Assembly: GCA_916610825.1 (NCBI GenBank)
Contig: OU744447.1
Coordinates: 32,012,073 to 32,076,072, forward strand
Direction of reading: 5' to 3'
Length of the DNA stretch: 64,000 nucleotides
From: Haliclystus octoradiatus
Lineage: Eukaryota; Cnidaria; Staurozoa; Stauromedusae; Haliclystidae
Shown here: positions 58,401 through 64,000 of the stretch, in pieces
Layout: every line of letters begins with the position of its first letter
How positions within the stretch are numbered: the first letter of the stretch is position 1
Position numbers and translations under genes: made by a program
The notes under the pieces: model-generated
What the model was told of the DNA's origin: nothing
The model's database searches: none
Seen by the model: only the letters and a program-made list of their open reading frames with translations

Positions 58401-60755
58401 ACGTGTTTCAATCTCTCTTTAGCTTAAATCCTTAGTTTCAATCTATTTTCAACATTGGTACTTTACGGTCTGATACAGATAAATATCTAATATATTGTTT
58501 CAAACAAATGTGGCAAGCATAAGAGCATCTTAACCCCCAACTCTTGAATTGAGAAATGACTCATCACATGTAACTTTCAGTGATGTGTTTTTGTTTTGAC
58601 ATTTCAGATTGGATTCTAGCAAATTTGTCGGTTCACTTCACCACAGGGTAAGTTTTTATCAGTGTGTTGTACACTATTTTATGTTTCGTCATTAATAATA
58701 TGCAATTTCTTTGTGGCTACACAGGAACCTCTACCCCATGTTCTGCTCCATTAAACTTAGAGTCACAGCACACCGGCAAGAGGAACTTCTTACTAAAAGT
58801 CATGAAAGGCCAATTAGATGTGACAGATTACAATCTCAAGTGGCAGGATTTAGTTGTTGTTGTTGTAAGACCTTGCTCAGATGACAGAAACTTCAGTTTT
58901 TGCTACATAACCTTCCTCAAAATAGACATAAATACGGAATTGCCATCGCACTGTTGATTTCCAATTCCAAAGTCAGTAAAATCCAATTTACATCATCAAA
59001 CAAATTATTGGAATCTAGCATGGGAATCGCAAAAGCTTTTTTGTAGTCAGAATGTCTATAGAAATCCTACCGTACTAAATTTGTTTCACAAAATTACAAA
59101 CTTCTGATTTTTGGTCAATTTAGCTCAGACTTTCGGGATCCTAGATCCCGCGATCCCTACTTTTATCATACACTGACCGTGTCAATTCGTACTTGTTAAA
59201 GAGAGCAACTTTTTGTCTTTCCCCTTTGGTTCCGTATCTTGTGTGTTGAAGGTCTGACATTTTGTCTAATCACACATGCTAAGAGAGTATGCCTACTTCG
59301 TGGCTACAAATGTACTACAATGCTTGGATTCTACAGCAAAGCAATGGGGAAATCTCTTACAAACCTTTCCTTCCAGTATCATTATGGTATTGTTGTAAAG
59401 CAAATTTGCAGTTAAACCTGTTATAGTGGTCATATGTATACAGTGGCCACAAAGCTTATTTAGATATGACATTTAGAAGCATGCAAACGTTCTCGCCAGA
59501 TGGTTATCGAGGTCTACAATCAATAAGGCCTTGTTTGCATGGCTACTTCTAAGCTCTTAAGTATTTGATTAAAGACATTCCAATTTGGCAAACAAACATT
59601 TGGCCCACTTCAACCTTTTAACACTAGTGGGCTGAATGCTAAAAATGTTGACTATGTCTTGAGTTATATATTTTTTTCTTTAGGTGAACAATAAATTGGA
59701 AGTTGGTAGCATGCTCCAATGGAACAAGGGTAGCAGTGGAACTACCTTCACATTGGGTGGAAAATATGAGCTTGATAAGGACTGCATGTTCAAGGTAACT
59801 CAAATACGAGTTCTTTTACTGATCATTGACCAAAGAGCTTGGCCGTGGAAGTTCATGAGCCATACCTATTGCCCATATTACTAATGTATTAGTTGAGATT
59901 TACTATATCCATACTATAAACTTAGTAAGAGCTTTCCGTATCATCAAAGTTTCATAGAAAATATCATAGATAGACAATTTGACTATCAGATAGTTAGTTA
60001 TTGGAGATAGTCAATAATTACTCGCCAGGATATTCTAAAGTAATTAGGGTCAACACATAATTTAAAATGTGCACTGGAACCAGTTCCTTGCTCGTGTTGT
60101 TGAAAATCAAATATAAATGAAAAGAACCAGGAACTAGTTCTGGTGGAAAATTTATAATATTTTTTGACTCTAACTACTTCAGAATATCATGGTAAATAAT
60201 TATTTGCTTTTTCCAATAACTAACTATCTGATAGTCAAAGTGTCCACACCCTCCATTTGATAGGTCAACTTTTTCTATGGGACTATACTACTACACAAAT
60301 TGTAGATTTGCGGCTTTGAAATTCAAATCTACTTTTAAATTCCCTTCATCAGTAGCAGCTAACAGTGATGTCACAGTGGACTAAATCATGGATCCAGAAT
60401 TTTTGTTCCAAAAATATCTGGAAATGAGGGGATACAGCCCCTCTAGATTAATACTAAAAGTCTATTTCCAGATTTTTTTTTGAGTTAAATTGTTGAACTT
60501 GTGAATTTTCAAACCATTGGAACAAAGTATTTACGATGCAAATCAAATAAGGTTTCAATTGCTTTTAGATTTCGCTCATCACACTGTATTAATTCTATTT
60601 TTCAGGCCAAGGTCAACAATAGTCTTCATCTCGGATTCTCTTATATCCAAACTGTAAGACCAGGTGTTAAGCTTACCCTGTCTGCCCTTGTTGATGCTAA
60701 GAATTTGGACCAATCTGGACACAAACTTGGTCTTGGATTGGACTTTCAAGCTTAA
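55436..60755 (+). CDS. VDAC: Voltage-dependent anion channel (mitochondrial porin), 284 residues, six coding exons
   Basis: Exons 55436-55505, 57660-57709, 57880-58313, 58608-58647, 59684-59794 and 60606-60755 (TAA) join with matching phases into 284 residues, the family's usual length (about 283). It forms the 19-strand beta barrel of the outer mitochondrial membrane that passes ATP, ADP and other metabolites. Recognisable family segments in order: [14 protein letters not shown] (N-terminal helix), [84 protein letters not shown], and the end [12 protein letters not shown]. The GLK signature typical of many VDACs reads GTK at its usual place ([11 protein letters not shown]). The acceptor 'ttttttag' seven bases before ATG implies an untranslated first exon upstream. 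Single copy in the window; paralogue type cannot be assigned. Confidence 0.97.
56009..56963. mobile_element. 955-bp non-autonomous hAT-like element in VDAC intron 1
   Basis: Inverted ends CACAGATTATAACGACCAGA / 'tctggttgttataatctgtg' continue about 40 bases ('tacggcactgaa' against 'cagtgccgta'). Exact CTACCTAG lies on both sides (56001-56008 and 56964-56971), an 8-bp target duplication. The subterminal regions also share 'aacggccattatgtttgttg' / 'caacaaacataatggcc' in inverse. The interior is AT-rich with no transposase frame. Confidence 0.92.
57029..57366. mobile_element. AATTCGCAAGGTGCAGT-family element (copy 3, VDAC intron 1)
   Basis: 338 bp in the same orientation as 24772-25132 and similar over its whole length. 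It begins 65 bases after the hAT-like element ends, and about 290 bases before coding exon 2. Confidence 0.88.
58648..59683. other. VDAC intron 4, no coding exon seen
   Basis: Contains a decayed hAT-type MITE fragment (59080-59176) and a pogo-like fragment (59409-59457). The open stretch 58730-58870 has no likeness to the porin and would break the barrel if included, so it is treated as intronic. Confidence 0.6.
59978..60239. mobile_element. 262-bp palindromic MITE in VDAC intron 5
   Basis: The left end TTTGACTATCAGATAGTTAG is matched in inverse by the right end 'ctaactatctgatagtcaaa'. The match continues imperfectly through 'ttattgga', 'gatattctaaagtaattag' and 'actggaaccagttcc' to a centre near 60105. 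No clear target duplication. Non-coding. Confidence 0.85.
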
Positions 60756-60946
60756 GCTGTTCCAGTCGTACAATATGCATAATTCCTAGAAAGTGAAAAA
60801 CAGTCGCATTTAAGAAGGATTCTAATGCTAATCCTCTGAATGCTAAATTGTGTAAGACGAGTATAACAAGTAACATTTCAATTGTCATGGTAACTCATAC
60901 ATTTAGCTATTATGATCAGTTATAAATATGCAACTACAGTCTTATC

Positions 60947-60952
60947 AATAAA
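60947..60952 (+). promoter_or_regulatory. Polyadenylation signal of VDAC
   Basis: AATAAA in 'cttatcaataaattgttg', 192 bases after the stop codon, with a T-rich stretch downstream ('gtattcgtttaattg'). Confidence 0.6.
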
Positions 60953-61313
60953 TTGTTGAACATTTGTATTCGTTTAATTGAGAAAAAATAACATGGTTTG
61001 ATTTTGTCTGAAATTTACTTCTACTGTCTTTTTGTAAACTGTACCCCTATTGTGCTTTGGGATTGTCCAGTGGCTGTTGATGTTAAAATAGGCTGATAGG
61101 TTTGAGAGGTGATTGGCTGTGATCAATGGTATATAGCTTCAGCAAGTCGAAAATGTTATTGAGGCCGCAAAGGAATTGCATTTGTGTTTGGAGGGTAGAT
61201 CTAGAAAATATCGCACACCCTCTCATTTGATATTTCAAAAGGAAAGGAATTAGCTCATGTTCTAATACTATTAACCATGTACTATCACTACAACTATTTA
61301 TATGAGTAATTTA

Positions 61314-61583
61314 TTAAACTTTTATGTAAGACTGGTCGCTTTGGGTACTCCAAATAAACAAGCATTCTTTCTTTTTGAAGCCAATCCCCATCAGAATGGG
61401 ATTTTGTGACCCTTGCGTATCCCCTTGTAAGCCTCCAGTGCATGTTCTCGTGACGTTAGTGATCTCGCCTTGATTCATCCTTTTGGATTTTTCCTCTACT
61501 CTTTTCCCTTCGTGCCCACCGCCATCATTAGCAAAGTCCAGTTGTCGTTTAGGAGACGGAAACATTCTGGTTTTTTGCCAGCT
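61314..61583 (-). CDS. Possible terminal exon of an unrecognised minus-strand gene
   Basis: Read on the minus strand, an open frame follows a 'tacaaagatgtag' acceptor-like site at 61584 and continues through MFPSPKRQLDFAND to a TAA at 61314-61316. It is hydrophilic, rich in Gly, Lys, Glu and Gln, and less AT-rich than its surroundings. The stop codon is followed at once by an AATAAA that overlaps it ('gtttaataaatt'). The 83-residue part from the Met at 61565 resembles no family I know. It would converge on VDAC, with about 360 bases between the two polyadenylation signals. Other exons would lie at higher coordinates; none were recognised. Confidence 0.3.
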   Translation of the reverse strand, partial: SWQKTRMFPSPKRQLDFANDGGGHEGKRVEEKSKRMNQGEITNVTRTCTGGLQGDTQGSQNPILMGIGFKKKECLFIWSTQSDQSYIKV

Positions 61584-61589
61584 ACATCT

Positions 61590-64000
61590 TTGTATATAGT
61601 CATGAGTGCCACAAAGAGAATAAGTAAAGTATGTTATTGATATTAATGTTATTTTTCAAATCATTTTATACTAACTTATATTTTGAATATTTGACTTGAA
61701 AATGGTCAGCTTTAGTTTAACTTTCGATTTCTTTACACCCTTCGTCGTCAAACAATTGACTTGACTGATCGGGTTTTTATAAGTTCTAAAATGCATTGCC
61801 TTAGTTTCGGTAATCCATTGCTACATTGATGTATTCTAGTTTCGTTTCTGGTAGGCCTAATCTAAATGATTCCTAAGGCAAGGTTCATGTATGTGCTGCG
61901 AAACTTTCCAGACTATGCAAAATACCTTCATAGTTTGTGCTCAGCTAAAACAGTACATGTAATAATAATAATATTCCGAATAAAAACAATCCTTGATTTC
62001 GAAAAGTCTATATTTCTCCACCAAATACCTCTATCGCCGCCCTACAGTATAGCCTAGATTAGTATTATTGGTCGTAATTAAGTTCAGTTAAGTTGAGGCC
62101 AGCAAAACGTCAAAATACCGGTAGCCTACAATCTTACTGCTAAGCTTATCATATAAATTCCCGTGAAAAATTGATAATCCTGATTTCCTTAAACTTCATT
62201 CCTTCTCGCGGTGGTTAGTTATTTGTTTTGTATAATTTGACATATCGGTCGTATTTTCCTCGCAATGTTTGTTTGTCTTTAATCGCCATTGATTGCTAGG
62301 CTATTTAATGCATTCTATAAACAATAGGCCAGTAATTGTCATGTTCACAATAGTCTAATTCAACACCCGAATTTAATGAAAAATCTGACTGACTTGTACT
62401 CATAGTATGTGTGTTGCATCAAAAATTCAAGACATTTATTGATTCTGAAAAATCAACAAAAGTGGAAGCAGGATCGGTAACCTAGATAAGTTCATCTGAG
62501 GCTGTTCAAGCCCGTAAATTTACAATAAGTTATTGTTGTGAAGAATATTTTTTGCATGTTTGCAGAAAACAGAAATCAAAAAATCCTTTATTTTAGAGGG
62601 GGATTCCTATAATACGTGAACCGAGAAATAATCTCCCTTTTTCGATAACGTGAAACAATAATTCCGCAGCATCTGTAAAACGTCAATTGTTGTATCATTT
62701 TTAATCTATATATTGTTCAAAAAGATATATATGCCAACAATGGATAATTCTTGATCGTAATTGTGATTTGCTAAGAGACATTGATGTGAGTGAACAAAAA
62801 ATTGGTCCGAAATGTATATGCAAGTACACCAAAAAGCTTTGGCGAACACCATTTCAGATATATCCGGCATAATATACGTGAATTCTACTATCATTAGTGA
62901 TCACCTAAATATTAAAGTGAGAATAAATGGCAGAAAACTATGGAGCAAATTTTTGTAGAAAATAAAATAATGGGGCAATCAAATAAGTAGCTCATCCCCA
63001 ATTCTTTTCAGCTGAGAAGAATTATTGACTGTGCAGTGTGCACAATGTGTATTGATTGACATCTTTTCGTAATGTACTATGGAAAAACTTTGATGCCCAT
63101 GAAGAGTGCTGAAAACTAATCTTTTTACGGATCAAAAATAATGATCGGTCGATTACCGATTATTCAAACATGTAAAAAGAATGCCAATTAACCAGCATTC
63201 TCAATTATTTTCCAATAAATCATTGCACATCTAGTCATATAACTCAAAACTAACAAAAGCAAATCAGTCGATAAATCTGATTCAAAGAAACAATACAGGT
63301 GGTCAACAAAACATATTTCAGCTTGATAATTCATATTTCAGCTTGATAATTAACATGTTTTTGAAATGCGACACTCCAACTGTCAAACATTTGATGTGAA
63401 ATGTGAAAGAGAAGGCAAAATATAAATAGAAAAATGTCTGAACCAAACTTGAAAACAAATCAAATACAGCTTGAAAGTTAAAAATGACTGAGAAAATCTG
63501 TATTCAAAATATGTGCCATTCAATCAAAGTCCAATGAAAGGATTTACCTTGACTTGATTCACAAACCTTGATAATTATGGACAAATGTTTGGGGAATTTT
63601 AATTACATAAAAATATTCAATTGAAAATTCATATCTATTTTCACATATTGAAAGCTGGTTCATTCTGCAGCATTGCAAATCAACCAGCAATGTTGGTAAA
63701 ATAAAATGTCATTCGGCCACCCTTGCAATGTTGGCTTCAAACTAGTGTTGGGTTTTACTTTTTTATTTATTTTTTAATTATTTTTACCAGCTATGTTCTC
63801 AACATAGTTTCACCAATGTTGGCAAAGTGGCCAAATAACTTTTTAGTTTGCCACCATCAATGGAATATGAGCCTTCTTTTGATTGATCAACAGTTGCATT
63901 GCTTCAAATTAGGACTGGCTGGCTTAATTGACTAGTGTATCAGATGAAATAGAATAGACAACACAAGTCAAGTTTGTAGTTGCTCTTTATTATAATAATT
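61590..64000. other. Right end of the window, no gene seen
   Basis: AT-rich, no domain-bearing frame, RNA gene or paired inverted repeat recognised. If 61314-61583 is real, its upstream exons may lie here or beyond the window. Confidence 0.45.

Noticed and set aside
58664-58957. Possible extra VDAC exon in intron 4
   Set aside because: Not porin-like; exons 58608-58647 and 59684-59794 already join in phase and give the usual length.

Overview
This is a eukaryotic nuclear window, AT-rich and intron-rich, from an invertebrate animal. Two complete genes split by GT-AG introns can be joined exon by exon with every reading phase matching. The organism cannot be named from sequence alone. A single-domain R3-type receptor tyrosine phosphatase, a secreted PAN/apple-like protein, a tRNA-derived SINE, an L2/CR1-group LINE and many hAT-, piggyBac-, pogo- and Mutator-like short elements suit a marine bilaterian (an invertebrate deuterostome is possible, but that is inference).

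Layout. 0-8.7 kb holds a cysteine-rich PAN-like last exon (1743-2021), a decayed tandem copy of the same block (pseudogene exon 7541-7820), a Mutator-like element (4813-5818) and a 56-bp minisatellite. 8.7-13.6 kb has no recognisable gene. 13.66-47.47 kb is one large plus-strand gene: a 15-exon receptor-type protein tyrosine phosphatase of about 1,413 residues. It has a signal-peptide exon, a 2.5-kb Ser/Thr/Asn-rich mucin-like exon, a membrane-proximal fibronectin-III-like domain carrying an RQRR furin-type site, one transmembrane segment, and one catalytic domain with all its motifs intact. Its introns are packed with transposable elements. The largest intron (30771-37330) is almost entirely a nest of a palindromic element containing a LINE and a second palindromic TTAA-flanked element. 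50.63-51.76 kb is a two-exon minus-strand gene for a 264-residue secreted protein of unknown function. 55.43-60.76 kb is a complete 284-residue mitochondrial porin (VDAC) gene in six coding exons. A possible terminal exon of a convergent minus-strand gene lies at 61314-61583.

The genes do not form a pathway. The phosphatase would act at the plasma membrane in phosphotyrosine signalling, VDAC in the outer mitochondrial membrane, and the two small secreted-type proteins outside the cell. The main novelty is the dense and partly datable set of short DNA transposons. Several have target-site duplications readable directly, and one insertion has its empty site preserved in a second copy of the host element.
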